A stretch of 64,000 nt of DNA from Hemicordylus capensis (GCF_027244095.1 NC_069662.1:57064001-57128000); one strand, 5' to 3'; shown: positions 10,090 to 21,582, numbered from the stretch's first letter. Translations and numbers: made by a program. The notes: generated by a model not told the origin, from the letters alone.

Positions 10090-10545
10090 AATGGAAGAAG
10101 AATGGGAGGAAAACAGGGCAACAATTCTTTGCTTATGACACTTGTTTTTAGAAAACAAGTAAAGACTTGGCTCTTTACCCAGGCTTTATATGAGAGTACA
10201 GTTTTCAGCAGCATCTCATACTGAGCGAGGTATGGCAATGGTAAAACCCTCCTGTATTCTACCAAAGACAACCACAGGGCTCTGTGGTTGCCAGGAGTCG
10301 ACACTGACTCAATGGCACACTTTTACCTTTACGGTTTTTACTCCTGTTGCTTTGTGTTTTGTGTATTACTGTTTTGTATAGGTTTTTAAACTTTTAAATA
10401 GAGATATATTATTTTTATTTTTATATTTAACAGAGATACTTTTTGTATTTTAATTGTGCATTGTTTTAATTCTATTGTAAACTGCTTTGCGATTATTTTA
10501 ATGAAAAGTGGTATAGAAATTGAACAATCAATCAATCAGTCAATC
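10090..10545 (+). mobile_element. L2-like LINE 3' end with inserted SINE tail
   Basis: The stretch 10140-10200 (AAAACAAGTAAAGACTTGGC, CAGGCTTTATATGA) and 10339-10545 (GTAAACTGCTTTGCG, GTGGTATAGAAATTGAA, then CAATCAATCAAT repeats) form an L2-like 3' end. Between them, 10225-10338 (GGCAATGGTAAAACCCTCC, GCCAGGAGTCGACACTGACT) is the 3' part of the tRNA-derived SINE family seen whole at 41671-41896. No protein-coding part remains. Confidence 0.6.
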
Positions 10546-11535
10546 AATCATCTGGATGCCCCATTAAAAAACCCAAGTGATCAAAGGCTGGCAGTTCCAG
10601 AGTAAACAGCTAGTGCAGCAAGGTTGGTGTTTTTTGTTTTGTTTTTTAATCCTGTTTAGCAAAATTCCATGATGTTCCCCCAGAAAGGCTGCAGCATTGA
10701 TTGAAGATCCCACGGCACAGCTCTTCTTTTGCAGATTTAATTGGAAGTGTCACTTGCATCAGGCAGCTTTCAGCCCAGGGAGCAGCCGTAACCATCTCCC
10801 CCAACCCCATCTTGCCTTGCCCTCCCCTTCCCGCCCCCCCCCCCCCGCTCCCCCCATTTCTTATGCTTTCCCAGCTGTCTGCATGTCTGGAGAGGTTGTC
10901 TATAATAGCTAATCTGTAAAAGGGCAGCAGAAAAGGTCTTTTCTCCATCTGTGGTTCCTGCGGTGTTGCTTGGGTCATAGAGGACATACGGGGGAGGGGA
11001 GAGGCAGCCCTTGACAGCTGATGGCGGGGGGGGAGCTTAATCCCTGGGGCTGGAGTGTCTGGGAAGCCCCAACCCTGCAGCCTGTCCAGACCGACCTCCA
11101 TGGAAACTGCGTCTTCTCTCCCCCTTACTACCCTCTCATGAGAAAGAACAGGATTCGCAGCAGAGGAGGCTTCTTGATGTGGGAAGAAAGGGAGGCTTTG
11201 GCGCTGTTTGAGGATGTCTTGCTGTTGCCCGCCAGCTCCTTTTCCAAACTAGGGTTTGGCTCTTGGCTCCTGCTAACTCCTACTTTTAACTCCTACTTTT
11301 GTGGAGTGGGAGCTCAGCCGTGGTGGAACAATTCTGCTAGGCATTGTTCCACAACTGTCGATTTGTAGGTACTAATTTCGAAAAGAGACGTTTTTGGGAC
11401 TTAACAGTGCTTTGGGTGCGAGGGAGAAACCTTGTGATCTGGAAGCTAACTAAATGTGACATGCAAGGAAATCACATGGTTGGAGTGGGACCTGGGACAA
11501 GAAGTGAAGATGGGCCCATAAACCCCCACTTTGTT
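10546..11535. other. No recognised feature
   Basis: This looks single-copy, with a C-rich run at about 10830-10856. The longest frame (10646-11101, minus) is Pro/Gly-rich and has no recognisable domain or splice context. Confidence 0.35.
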
Positions 11536-11760
11536 TGTTTGTTTGCTTTATTTGATTTTATTTATATACCGCCTGACTTCAAAGGCTCTAGGCAGTTCAA
11601 AAAATTAATACAATAAAAACAAAAGAAAACAAACTGTTAAAATAACAATTTAAAACATTCAAAGATTACTAAAAGCCAGGCTAAAAAAAATGCACCTTAA
11701 GGGCTCTTTTAAAAGCTGGTAAAGATGCTAAACCACAAATATCTGTAGGGAGCTCTTCTC
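11536..11760 (-). mobile_element. L2-like LINE/SINE 3' end
   Basis: TTTATTTATATACCGCCTGA and GGCTCTAGGCAGTTCAAAA, then an A-rich stretch with AAGCCAGGCTAAAAA, match the reversed tail of the window's L2-like elements. There is no coding part. Confidence 0.55.
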
Positions 11761-11791
11761 TCCCCTGCCCATCTTTCCTGCAGAAGAACTG

Positions 11792-12240
11792 CGAAGATGA
11801 CAATGACAATGACGGATATTTATGTAACACTTTTCAATGAATGTTCCCAAAGTGGTTTACATAGAAAAATAGAAAAATAAATAAAGATGGATCCCTGTCC
11901 CCAAAGGGCTCACATTCTAAAAAGAAACGTAAGACAAACACCAGCAACAGCCACTGGAGGGATGCTGTGCTGGGACTAGATATTATTATTATTATTATTA
12001 TTAACATTTTATATCCCGCTCTTCCTCCAAGGAGCCCAGAGTGATGTACTACATACTTAAGTTTCTCCTCACAACAACCCTGTGAAGTAGGTTAGGCTGA
12101 GAGAGAAGTGACTGGCCCAGAGTCACCCAGCAATTGTCATGGCTGAATAGGGATTTGAACTCGGGACTCTCCGGTCCTAGTCCAGCACTCTAACCACTAC
12201 ACCACGCTGGATAGGGCCAGTTGCTCTTCCCCCTCCTCCT
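11792..12240 (-). mobile_element. Tail-type repeat, split by a Sauria SINE
   Basis: The stretch 11800-11978 (AAGTGGTTTACATAGAAAAA, CCAAAGGGCTCACATTCTAA, CCACTGGAGGGATGCTGTGC) and 12211-12240 (ATAGGGCCAGTTGCTCTTCC) are continuous in the related copy at 42650-42865. Here they are separated by the Sauria SINE. The repeat ends like an L2/CR1-type 3' tail and has no coding part. Confidence 0.7.
11979..12210 (-). mobile_element. Sauria-type SINE
   Basis: On the minus strand the element begins CCAGCGTGGTGTAGTGGTTA, a tRNA-like A-box region. It continues through a B-box-like GAGTTCAAATCCC segment, the conserved GGCCAGTCACTTCTCTCTCA and CCTAACCTACTTCACAGGG body, and a GAGCGGGATATAAAATG end with a (TAA)n tail. 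Sauria SINEs are tRNA-derived elements specific to squamates. It interrupts an older repeat. Confidence 0.88.
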
Positions 12241-12489
12241 GAGCAGCGGTGCATACAGTTAAAATTATATTCTGCACATTACAGAATGTTAACTGAATGG
12301 GGAGGCACCAAAGTCATACTTCACCTGGGGTATCACAAACCCTAAGGTCAGCCCTGCTCAGGAGAAGAAATGGAGGGAGGGATGCTGCCTCATACCCTTC
12401 CTGGCGAGGACCTGTCTTGCATAAGCTGAGACGAGTCCTCCAGTAGGAGTCAGCAGTTTCCCAATGAATCAGGGAGCCAGGAGGCAAGA

Positions 12490-12580
12490 GTGGGCTGTTG
12501 TCCAGCCAGTGGGCCTCCCCTCCCGCATAAACCCAGGGACATTTGTCCTCCCACTTGCTTCAGTTATAGCTACGCCCCTG
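12490..12580 (-). mobile_element. hAT-type element terminal fragment
   Basis: The plus strand ends TTATAGCTACGCCCCTG. Read on the minus strand it begins CAGGGGCGTAGCTATAACTG and continues with a GACAAATGTCCC block, matching the left end of the element at 19500. The other end was not located. Confidence 0.5.
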
Positions 12581-12741
12581 GTGACATGAAGATCAGGCGC
12601 ACAGTTTAGGGGTGCTTTAGCTCTGACTTTAACTTGTGGTGCTCAGGTAGTGTCTGTGGCATGAGGCCCCTTCCACCAACTGTGCCCCTTCCTGGACAGA
12701 GATAGCTTGGCCACACCATTCCCTGATAACTTCCAACTACA

Positions 12742-13500
12742 TATAAGAACATAAGAAAAGCCCTGCTGGATCAGACCCAAGACCCATCTAGTCCATCATC
12801 CTGTTTCACACAGAGGCCCACCAGATTCCTCTGAGAAGCCCACAAGCAAGAGGTGAGGGCAACCCTCTCTCCTGCTGTTGTTCCCCTGCAACTGGTATTG
12901 AGAGGCATCTTGCCTCTGAGGTTGGAGGTGGCGTATAGCCACAATGTCCTCCATGAATTTGTCCAAGCTCTTTTAAAGCCATCTAAGTTAGTGGCCATCA
13001 CCACATCCCTTGGCAGAGAATTCCATAGATTAATTATGTGCTGTGTGAAAAAGTACTTCCTTTTTATCGGTCGTAAATTTCCCGACCTTCAGTTTCATGG
13101 GATGGCTCCTGGTTCTAATGTTGTGAGAGAGGGAGAAAAATTTCTCTCTGTCCACTCACTCTTCTCCATGCATAATTTTGTACACCTCTATCATCTCTTC
13201 CCATAGTCGCCTCTTTTCCAAACTAAAAAACCCCAGATGCTGTAGCCTTGCTTCATAAGGAAGGTGCTCCAGGCTCCTGATCATCTCAGTTGCTTTCTTC
13301 TGCATCTTTTCCAGTTCAACAATGTCCTTCCTAAGATACAGTGATCAGAATTGTACACAGTACTCCAAATGAGGTCGCACCATAGGTTTGTATAAGGGCA
13401 TTATAATACTAGCATTCTTATTTTCAATCTCCTTCCTAATGATCCCTAGCATGGAAGTGGCCTTTTACACCGTTGCCACACACTGAGTTTACCCTTTCAG
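12742..13500 (-). mobile_element. L2/CR1-group LINE, 3' portion
   Basis: On the minus strand this encodes the end of ORF2 and the 3' UTR of the LINE seen at greater length at 42936-44226. Shared peptides include an EATRMIRSLEHLP-like start and RGHPMKLKVGKF-, FFTQHIINLWNSL- and NLDGFKRAW-like segments. It ends in a CTTATGTTCTTAT repeat (plus 12746-12758). It is 5' truncated at about 13500, where a plus-strand L2 fragment abuts it. Confidence 0.75.
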
Positions 13501-14165
13501 CTAAGACTACTGCAATGCATTGTACGTGGGCTGCCACTGAAGACTACCTGGAAACTTCTATTGACGAAAAATGTGGTAGCAACATAATTGTCTAGTATTG
13601 GTCAATAATGGGGATGTTTCTCCTCAGTGTTGGAGAAATTCCACTGGCTTCCTGTTGACTTCCTGGCACAATTTGAAGTGTTGGTCTTAACTTTGAAAAC
13701 CCTTTATGGCTTGGAACCAGGATACTTGGACAACCTTTGGTCATATGAACTTGCCGAGAGCTCCATGAGAGGTTATTTTCCATGTGCCCTCACCTTCATG
13801 AATGAGACAATGGCAACTGAAAAGAGCACTTATTTACTGGTGATGGAATATTTACCTATGGAACGCCCTCTCCGGAAAGACTCACCTTGGTTTACATTTT
13901 TGGCAGCGATCAAAACTTTCTTGATTCACCCCAGCAATTAATTTAGATCTTTTGCTCACCATTAGGAGCATTATATCAAATGATCTACTACTATTTTAAA
14001 AAGTCTGTTTTCATCATGTTGTTGCTGCTGCTGCTGCTACTGCTGCTGCTGTGTTTTATACATTTTGCTATTTTATTCTGTTGCTTTTATTGTTTTGTTG
14101 TATTTAGGTATTGTTTGTATATTATAGTTTTTCTTCTTCTTGTGGTTTGGGAATTCATTGCAACT
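13500..14165 (+). mobile_element. L2-like LINE fragment
   Basis: The plus strand holds a DYCNALYVG stretch (about 13507-13533), then LEKFHWLPVDFLAQFEVLVL and TLKTLYGLEPGYL (13627-13730). Further on are FLIHPSN and a T-rich 3' end with a (TGC)n run at about 14020-14050. This is the region just after the reverse transcriptase in L2-type LINEs, truncated at both ends. Confidence 0.65.
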
Positions 14166-15271
14166 GAAAATTAAGCAAAAAGCATTAATCCTAATATTAA
14201 TAATATTGTTTCTATATACTGATTTCCTTCCCCCTCTTTCCTCCCTCTTTCTAATGTCTAATTACTGCTAAATGGCTACCATTTGGTCATATCTCACTCT
14301 CATCTGTATCCTTCTCCCCTCTTTTAATTGCTGTAATTTGTTGATGAATACAATTTGCAGCCGGTCCCTGCTGTGTGGCAAGGATAAATTAAACTTCTTC
14401 CAACTGGGGCAGGGAGGAGGGGGGTGTTCAGGGGTGTGCTGCCAGCTGTCATCTCTGCTGCTCCTCCCACTTTCCAAGGAGAAGGGTGCTGTGTGTACAA
14501 AGTGCAATGCCTCTATAGGTCAAGTACGATGCGTGCTGAACAAACTCATTCTTGGCCTTTTTCCTTCAAGGATCTACTGCCAGACTCCATAAAAGCACAC
14601 CTGAACTATGATGAAAAAATCTTGCACTACACAGGGTACCCCTTTCTGATCCTGAAATCATCATCATCACCCACTGCTGTCTCTCTTGTTCCTCATTGCT
14701 GCTCTTTCCTAACACAAGTTAATCACTCACACCGCAAGCACACACTTAATATCTATATACTCTTTCTGAAAGTGTTGCAATTTGGGACTCTTACAGATGG
14801 AGAACCCGAGTGTCTGCAGGCATGTGGGAAATACCAGCAAACCTGGGGTGGTCTGCCGATATATCGGTGTATCTGGAGAAAAAAATCTAAAAGGGATAAA
14901 AAAAATTTAAAAACCACGCTGCCCCCATGTGAGTCGATGGGACAGAATGTTCGTGAGCTCAGTTAACTGAGTGGGTGGGCAGGGTAATGGAACTCTGTAG
15001 GGAGAGAGGAGGGCTTGAACAAAAAGAGCACCAGTTCTCCCGCAAACACACACAACCACCCAGAAACCATGGGGGGAAAGTTGCATATGAAGTAAGACCC
15101 AAGTGAGAACAGTCTTTGTTGCTAACTCTCCCCCCCCCCCGCTCTCATGCTCCATGCCCCATGCTCATTCACAGGCTCAGGTAACACTGGCACATCCGGG
15201 ATACACTGCAATATTTTGTTTTGGGTCCATTCTTGTAATATATTGTGTGCTATATTTTCGTTGTTATATAC
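14166..15271. other. No recognised feature
   Basis: An AT-rich part is followed by mixed sequence with a C-run at about 15131-15140. The frame at 14424-14966 (plus) has no recognisable domain or conserved motif. Confidence 0.35.
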
Positions 15272-15470
15272 ATGCTGAAAGCGTTTCAAATACATTTTCT
15301 CGGAAATCCTTACAACAATCCTGCAATGCAGAGCACTATCATTATCTCCATATTGCAGAGGGGATCTGGTGCGGAGAGAAAATGGCTTGCCTAAAAGCCT
15401 CCTAGTGAGTTCATGGGATTGGAACCAGAGACTTTCAGCCTCACAGTCACCACACTACAGCACTGCATAG
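15272..15470 (-). mobile_element. MIR-like CORE-SINE fragment
   Basis: The order ATTATCTCCATATTGCAGAG, GAAAATGGCTTGCC, TAGTGAGTTCATGGGATTGG and ACCAGAGACTTTCAGCCTCA is that of a reversed MIR/CORE-SINE: tail side, conserved core, then B-box region. It is diverged, as expected of this ancient amniote family. Confidence 0.5.
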
Positions 15471-16917
15471 AGTTGCCAACATTTCATTACCAGAATGAGG
15501 GACACAAGTTTGTGGGGGCTGGATGCAGTGGCAATCAAGAGCCTGAGTATCATTGATGTATATGTAATTGAATTATATGCTTTTGAATAAATGAGGAACA
15601 AATGCTGTTCCTATAGGGACCAACATTTCATCCCTGAAATGAGGGACATCCTGTGTAATGAGGGACAGTTTGCAAACCTACCCCTGGACAACCATGATGA
15701 GAGCTGTAGTCTTGTGAGAATGCTGAGAATTCCTTTTGGGGGATTCCTAACTATGATACTTAAAAGCAGGTTTGGGATGGGTATGTTGTAGGAGAGGGTA
15801 ACTTAGGTAATACCTAAGCAAACAAATCCAGGATAATTTAGGTAATACTTCCAAGCAGGCCCCAGCCAAATTGGCTCCCTCCAATTCCCATCTATTTTTG
15901 TGGATCTTCTGTGTTTGGTGAGCATCTGCTATACTTTTGGACATGTTCTTAGCATGTGGTATCTACTGATGCTGTTTGGTGTGCAGTATGCAGCATTTAT
16001 ACGCGGTCTGATTCTTTATATATCATCCTTAGAGATTACACCAGTTTGACCACAATGCTTCTGTTACCTTTCCATCTTTCTTGATCTCTTTTCTCTGCAC
16101 TATCCTCCTTCCAATCGGGACATCCAAGTGTGAAGTGGGTTCGGGGACGGGGTGGTGGGCAGGAAAAAATCCTCAATTGTTTTGAAATGGCAACAAACAT
16201 CCCACTCCCCACACGATTCCAGATTCACCCAACTGGATGTGATCCCAGGTTCCTCCAGGCACACTTCCAACACATGTCATTTGGTACTTATGGGCCTCGA
16301 ATAATGGAACAGATGGTCAAATTACACAGTCAGTTCCTTCTCCCACATGGACCTTATTGGGGAGGGGATTTCATCACCATCTCTGGGGGGAATGGGGAAA
16401 CAGCTTAGGCACCAGCTACCTCTTGCAGCCCCTGGAGTGGAATATTCGGGGCGGGGGGCAGATATAGGGTGAATGTTGTGGGTGCTCAGTTCTGCTTACT
16501 TTGTTGTTTTGTTTGTTGTTGTTTAGTCAGTGTCCTATATGCACCAAAATGTTCTGTCTCTTTAAGAAGTGGGTGTAATTGTTAAAAGGGGCCATATGTC
16601 AACAGCTGAAGGCAGGATTTCAAGTTTTCTGCATCCTGGAAATATATTTTCCTTGTGGGGGCAATGGAAGGAGGTCTGCCCCACTGTTCAACACAATGCA
16701 GATTATGTTGAAATATCAATTTACTAACCATGTCTCCATTTTCTACAACAGTCCAAGAGGTAACATTTTACAAGAACATACTACATTGTTCACTAATTTT
16801 ATTTTTATGTGAGAACTAAAAAATATTTTTTAAATTTTATTTTCAGCTATCAAATCATTTTATGTGACAATATTTATCCTGTTGCAGTTTTTATTTTAGC
16901 TGTACAGTTTACAATCT
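15471..16917. other. No recognised feature
   Basis: The sequence looks single-copy. A short GAGGGACA-type repeat occurs at 15498 and 15640. No exon or RNA gene was recognised. Confidence 0.35.
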
Positions 16918-18268
16918 GTGGCTGCATTCAGACATCGCAAGAAACCGGAGTTACAGGTTACCAGCAAACCTGTAACTCAAGTTTCATGCGATGTGTGAAT
17001 GCATGCAACCATGGCCTCGCAACCAAACCACAGGGTTCCGTTTACTCCCCAAACTGGAATTTGGAGCTGGGATTACTTCTCAGTTTCACTGCTCTAACCC
17101 TCTGTTAGAAGTAGGAATGTGCACAGAACCACGGAGCTGAGGTCTGGCACTGTGGTGGGGGTTCCTTTAAGGGTGCGGGGAGGGTGTACTTACCCCTCCC
17201 ACCGCTTTTCCCCCACCGGCGCACATTTTTTTGTAAGCATTTGGGGCAGCAGGATACCTCCCTGCCACCCCTTCCCCCTCTCAGCAGCAAAAAGCTTCAG
17301 AAAGGCTTTTGCGTGTGCGCATGTCGCGCACGCACATCGCGCATGCACATCGCGGAGACATGACATGCACGCGACATGCGCACGCACAAAAGGCTTTCTG
17401 AAGCCTTTTGCTACCAAGAGGGAGAAGGGGCGGCAGGGAGGTATCCTGCCTCTCCAAATGCTTTTTTAAAAAACGTGCTGGCGGGGGGAAAGCGGTGGGA
17501 GGGGTAAGTACATCCTCCCCCCACCCTTAAAGGAATCTCCACCCCGGCGTTTGAACCGCCGAGCCGCCCCATGATCAGACCGGTCCGGAGGCCTGTGGAA
17601 TGTTCTCCGGACCGGTCCGTGCACATCACTAGTTAGAAGGGGTTGTCGTGTTGTCTGCATGCATCTGCTGCTATAACATTGTTAACAGACCAGAGATGAA
17701 AGTTTGGGGTGGTGCACAAATTTGACAAATGAATGAATGAATGAATGAATAACTGTGCTTACAGGTTATGCGACCAGTGAAAGGCCAGCTTGGAGCAGCA
17801 CCAGCAGCAATTACACTTTAGGGCTTACCCAGCACTCCATGGCATGTCTCTGACTGAATGTCACGCCCCTTCCTGCACACTTCCTACTTCCTCTGCCGGC
17901 TGCCAACAGGCACATCAGGCCCTGCTGCTCTTATAATTAAAGGGCCAGCAGCATTACCAGGGGAGGACTGCTTGAAGTCTGCAAACCTTGAGGCAACGGC
18001 AGTGGTAGGTCGGTGCTGGATGCGCTGGACCTGTAGAACGCCCTCCCTCTTGTGAGTTGTGAAGCCATGCCCACAGCCTGGCACTGGTAGGGCTGTACAA
18101 GTGGGTGGAACCAAGCTTGGAGGACCAGAAAGTGGGAGGGGAAACGCTAACCTGCCTCTGGCGTTCCCCAAACTGGAAATAGGGGATTGTCTGTGACGTG
18201 ATCCCTAGTTTAGAATATTAACTGCAACCTGAAGTTCTAAGCCAGTTCATGCAATGTCTGAATGCAGT
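16918..18268. mobile_element. Foldback element with TTCAGACAT ends, interrupted
   Basis: The left end GCTGCATTCAGACATCGCA and the right end TGCAATGTCTGAATGCAG are inverted copies, and CCCCAAACTGGAA recurs near each arm (about 17048 and 18164). The interior carries the nested hAT foldback 17112-17631 and other sequence, including a (GAAT)n run near 17730. The superfamily is undetermined because the target duplication is unclear. The intron element at 60880-61235 has similar TTCAGA-type ends. Confidence 0.55.
17112..17631. mobile_element. 520-bp hAT-type foldback
   Basis: The whole element is one large imperfect hairpin. Ends are TAGGAATGTGCAC and GTGCACATCACTA. Arm blocks (CCTTTAAGGGTG, ACTTACCCCTCCCACCGC, GCAGGATACCTCCCTGCC, GCTTCAGAAAGGCTTTTGCG) all recur inverted on the other side. 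The loop at about 17310-17390 is rich in GCGCATG-type alternating sequence. The perfect 8-bp duplication GTTAGAAG lies at 17104-17111 and 17632-17639. No coding capacity. Confidence 0.88.
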
Positions 18269-18849
18269 GGCAGGAAACAATAGAAGTAAGATGGAGACAA
18301 GGATAACAAACCAACAAAGAGAAGAGGAACAGGGAAGGCAGAGAGACAAGAAAAGATGAAGCTATTCTCAAGAGCAAGCAAAACCGGGCTAAGGGAGTCC
18401 AGCCCAGTTTTGCTCGCTCTTGAAAACAGGTGGGCTCGAGGGTGAGCCCAGTGGCTCCACAGCAGCAAGCCTGCCTACGTAGCCACCCCTTTAAACGAGA
18501 TTAACGGAGTGAGTGCTCCATTAACTTCGTTCAATTGATTGTGTCTCAGGTGGCCGGCACACTTGGGGGGGGTGTATCCCAGGAATGCACTGCACACTTG
18601 CGCGGTGCGTTCCTGGGCTTCCAGGGGGGCGCACAATGGTGCTTCATTGCGCCCACCCCTTTAAACTGATGGGTGAGCCACGGCCAGGCACAGGAGCGGC
18701 GGAGACAAGCCATCGCTCATCTGGGCGGGAAATCCGCCCACCCAGAGCCCGGTTGAGGATTGTCTGCGGGGAGGTAAGTACTTTCGGGCTTCCTCCCCAC
18801 AAAAGAGGGTAGCCCTTCCTCCTCGATTGTGGGAAGAGCTTCGATGAAT
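18269..18849. other. GC-rich stretch, probably repeat-derived
   Basis: Contains an inverted pair (AGCCCAGTTTTGCTCGCTCT near 18400 against AGAGCAAGCAAAACCGGGCT near 18370) and CACCCCTTTAAAC at 18486 and 18655. The pattern suggests a degraded foldback element, but its ends were not found. Confidence 0.4.
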
Positions 18850-19480
18850 GAATTTTTAAATTTATGTTAATGATTTTTACTCAGCCTTTCTCTACAGATG
18901 TGTACTGAAGGTGGCTTACAGTTATAGAAATAATACAGTACAAGAATATATCAGCAGACTGAAATAAAATCAAAACAATTCAACAGCAATTTAAAAGCAG
19001 CAGTGGGGTGGAACTAAAGAGGTCCTGTCTTAACAATGCCCACTGAAGCTCTCATAAAAACAGGCAGCGAGAGAGGTGCAGCTCTCTTGGGGAACTGTGT
19101 TTCACATCCTGGGAGCCACATGAGAATCCCTGTCACTAATTTGTCTCCACGGGCTGCACATCTGTTGTTAGGAGGACTCAAGAGAGGTCTCAGAAGTAGA
19201 GCAAAGTGCTCAACCAGGTTTACATGGGAGGAGGCAATCCCTGAGATACTCTCGTCATAGGAAACCGAGGTCATATAGGTCAATACCAGCACCTTGAAGT
19301 GAGCCCAGAAACAAACTGGCAGCCAGTAAATCTGGTAAAGAATCTGGCAAAATATTGTCTGCCCTTCTGGCCCCAGATAATAGCATTCAGACAATAGCTT
19401 GGCAACTGCATTCTGGACCAACTGAAATTTCTGGACTGTCTTGAAGGGCAGTCCCATGTAGAGTGCGTGCAACATAAACA
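18850..19480 (-). mobile_element. L2-like LINE, 3' portion
   Basis: The minus strand encodes MGLPFKTVQKFQLVQNAVAK (about 19405-19460), then IYWLPVCFWAHFKVLVLTYM, the familiar post-RT segment of L2-type LINEs. An A-rich 3' tail at 18870-19000 follows. Frames are broken and the 5' part is missing. Confidence 0.7.
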
Positions 19481-19499
19481 AATGCAGTTATGTGGGAAT

Positions 19500-19801
19500 C
19501 AGGGGTGTAAGTTCTATTGGGCAAGGGGAGACAAATGTCTCTAGACCCACAGGGCCTGGAGGCCCCTGCCCCAGGCCCCTTAGCCAGTCCCCCTTACCTT
19601 GCCTGCTGGCCCCCTCTCCTGCTAGCCCTCCTGCTCTGGACAGGGGAGCGAAGCAGCCTGCCAGCAGCTGCAGCCCCTTCAGTCTCCGCCTCTCAGCTGT
19701 TCAGTGTGTGGGCGGGGCTTCCAGAGAGGCCTCCATGCAGGCCTCCCTGAAGCCTGAACCCGAGTGCCAGCAGGCAAGCAGGCAGCAAGGAAGGAAGGAA
19801 G

Positions 19802-19834
<33 letters not shown>

Positions 19835-20544
19835 AGGGTGGCCTCCACCACAGCTCTGCCCAGCTTTTGACTCCTCAGGCTTAGTAATAGAGGTAGGATG
19901 TGATTTCCTTTTTGTGGTTATTCCCCCCCCCCACCCTTGGATACTTAGGGATTGCTTGCCATAGAGCTTTAATATAAGGGGGGGGGGATGTAGGGCAGAT
20001 TGAAATGACTCTAAATATTTAATTCAGAGATTGAGGAATTTGCTGGATTTAAATATTTTTTTAATTAATAAAACCTATTTTTTAAAAAAGTAGTTCCACC
20101 CCGATATGGAAGAATCTGCCGTTTGCTTTCATTAAACAAAGAAACAAACAAACCATCACTTGGAATGACTGGGCATAGGGCTTTGGTTTTGAGCAGAGAG
20201 ATTTGAGAGGAATATGTATATTTAAATTGAAGTGGATTGGACAAATTGTTGGTTTTTAATATTTTTTAAATTAAAAAACCATTTTTAAAAGCCCAATAAG
20301 TGGCTGTTTCATGACAAAAAAATTACAAAGTCCTTTAGGTTTCAGTGAAATGTACTTCCAGCTAGATGTGGTTAGATTTGCTGCCTGAGGCTGCAATTCT
20401 CTGCACACTTACCTGGAAGCAAACTGTACTGAATTTGTTAGGATTTATGAGAAAACATACATAGGATCACATTGCGTGGTTGAAATTCTCCTTTGTTAAT
20501 CAGCAGCTCGTCTCCACGCCCACTCCAACCTTGCTACGCCCCTG
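19500..20544 (+). mobile_element. Probable hAT-type non-autonomous element
   Basis: It starts CAGGGGTGTAAGTTCTATTG with a GACAAATGTC block and ends TTGCTACGCCCCTG, which are inverted-repeat ends of the CAGGGGCGTAG class. Inside are a GGAA/GGCA microsatellite (about 19785-19840), C- and G-runs, and AT-rich DNA. The flanks (GTGGGAAT and GCAGGACT) do not form a clean duplication, so the two ends may belong to different insertions. Confidence 0.45.
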
Positions 20545-20784
20545 GCAGGACTGTTTATTGCTGCTTCCCTTGTGAACAATCTGATGTTTCTTTCACTAAG
20601 CTTTATTCAGAAACAATACCATGTTTTCTCTTTCTCCATTCTCTCCCTTTCCTTTCTGACTCCCCCTCATCCCCCCCAAAAACCTCAAAGTTTTTGTTTT
20701 GTTTGTTTTTTAAAAAAATGTTCTACTGATGTTTTACATTATGATTCTGAGCTGCCTTGGGCATCTTCACATCGGAGATGTCAA

Positions 20785-20866
20785 TATCAAAGGATATGTA
20801 TACACCACTCTTTAACCAAAGTTCTCAAAGCGGTTTACATAGAAAAATTAATAATATACTAGCTGA
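20785..20866 (-). mobile_element. Tail-type repeat fragment
   Basis: CAAAGTTCTCAAAGCGGTTT followed by ACATAGAAAAATTAATAAT is the reversed end of the tail-type repeats at 11792 and 42650. Only about 80 bp remain. Confidence 0.55.
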
Positions 20867-20869
20867 CCC

Positions 20870-21440
20870 GAGTGCTGCCGCCGCGGCCGGACCAGGCCAC
20901 CCCCACCCCGCCACACCACCACACCACCACTACTGCGCTGTTGGGCGGGCTGGGGCCCGCCGCTGCCTGGCCCGCCACCGAGTGCTGCTGCCGCGGCCGG
21001 GCCGAGTGCCGAGTCCCGCCGCCGCAGCCGGGCCTGGCCGGGCTCACCGCCGTGGCCGGGCCGGGCCGCCCCCACCCCACCCCGCCCCGCCGCACCACCA
21101 CTACCGCGCTGTCGGGCGGGCCGGGCCACCCCCGCCGCCTCACATCTGCGGCCAGGCTGGGGCCCACCGCCGCCTGGCCCACACCGCGACCTGGCCCGTC
21201 GCCTGGCCGGCTGCCGCCTGGCTGCCTGGCCCGCTGCCGCCTGGCCTGTGGCGCGGCCAGGCCCGCTGCCTCGCCTCCGCGGCCTTGCCCGGCCAGGCCC
21301 GCCGCCTCGCCTCCGTGGCCGGGCCCGCCTGGCTCCCCGGCCATGGCCGCCACTGCTGCTGTTCTCCTGGGTGCACCAGCAAATCAGGCGCCCTGCAGCC
21401 CAGCCAATCAGCTGGGCTGCCGGGACACATTTTTCCCTGG
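20870..21440 (+). repeat. Very GC-rich CpG-dense block
   Basis: Starting at AGCTGACCCGAGTGCTGCCG, the block is made of imperfect direct repeats. CACCACTAC-CGCGCTGT-GGGCGGGC occurs at about 20925 and 21095. GAGTGCTGCTGCCGCGGCCG, CGCCTGGCCCG and GCCTCGCCTCCG recur several times. Long frames open on both strands encode Pro/Ala/Arg-rich peptides, a composition effect. No start-site, splice or protein signature was found. It is best read as a GC-rich interspersed element with internal amplification; it would score as a CpG island in a naive scan. Confidence 0.6.
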
Positions 21441-21582
21441 CACACCCAGGAGAATTAAATATATAGTTAAATAAGAGAGGAAAGGCATGGATATGCTGTG
21501 CCTGTTAAGCAAAAGCCTGCTTGCAGAGAGAGGGACCAGAGGCAGTATCTAGCAATGCAGTAAGGCAGGCATAATGCCTTTG

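Noticed and set aside
20757-21474. Long open frames (up to 233 codons) on both strands
   Set aside because: They are Pro/Ala/Arg/Gly-rich, overlap in every direction and follow the GC-rich internal repeats. There is no domain or splice signal.
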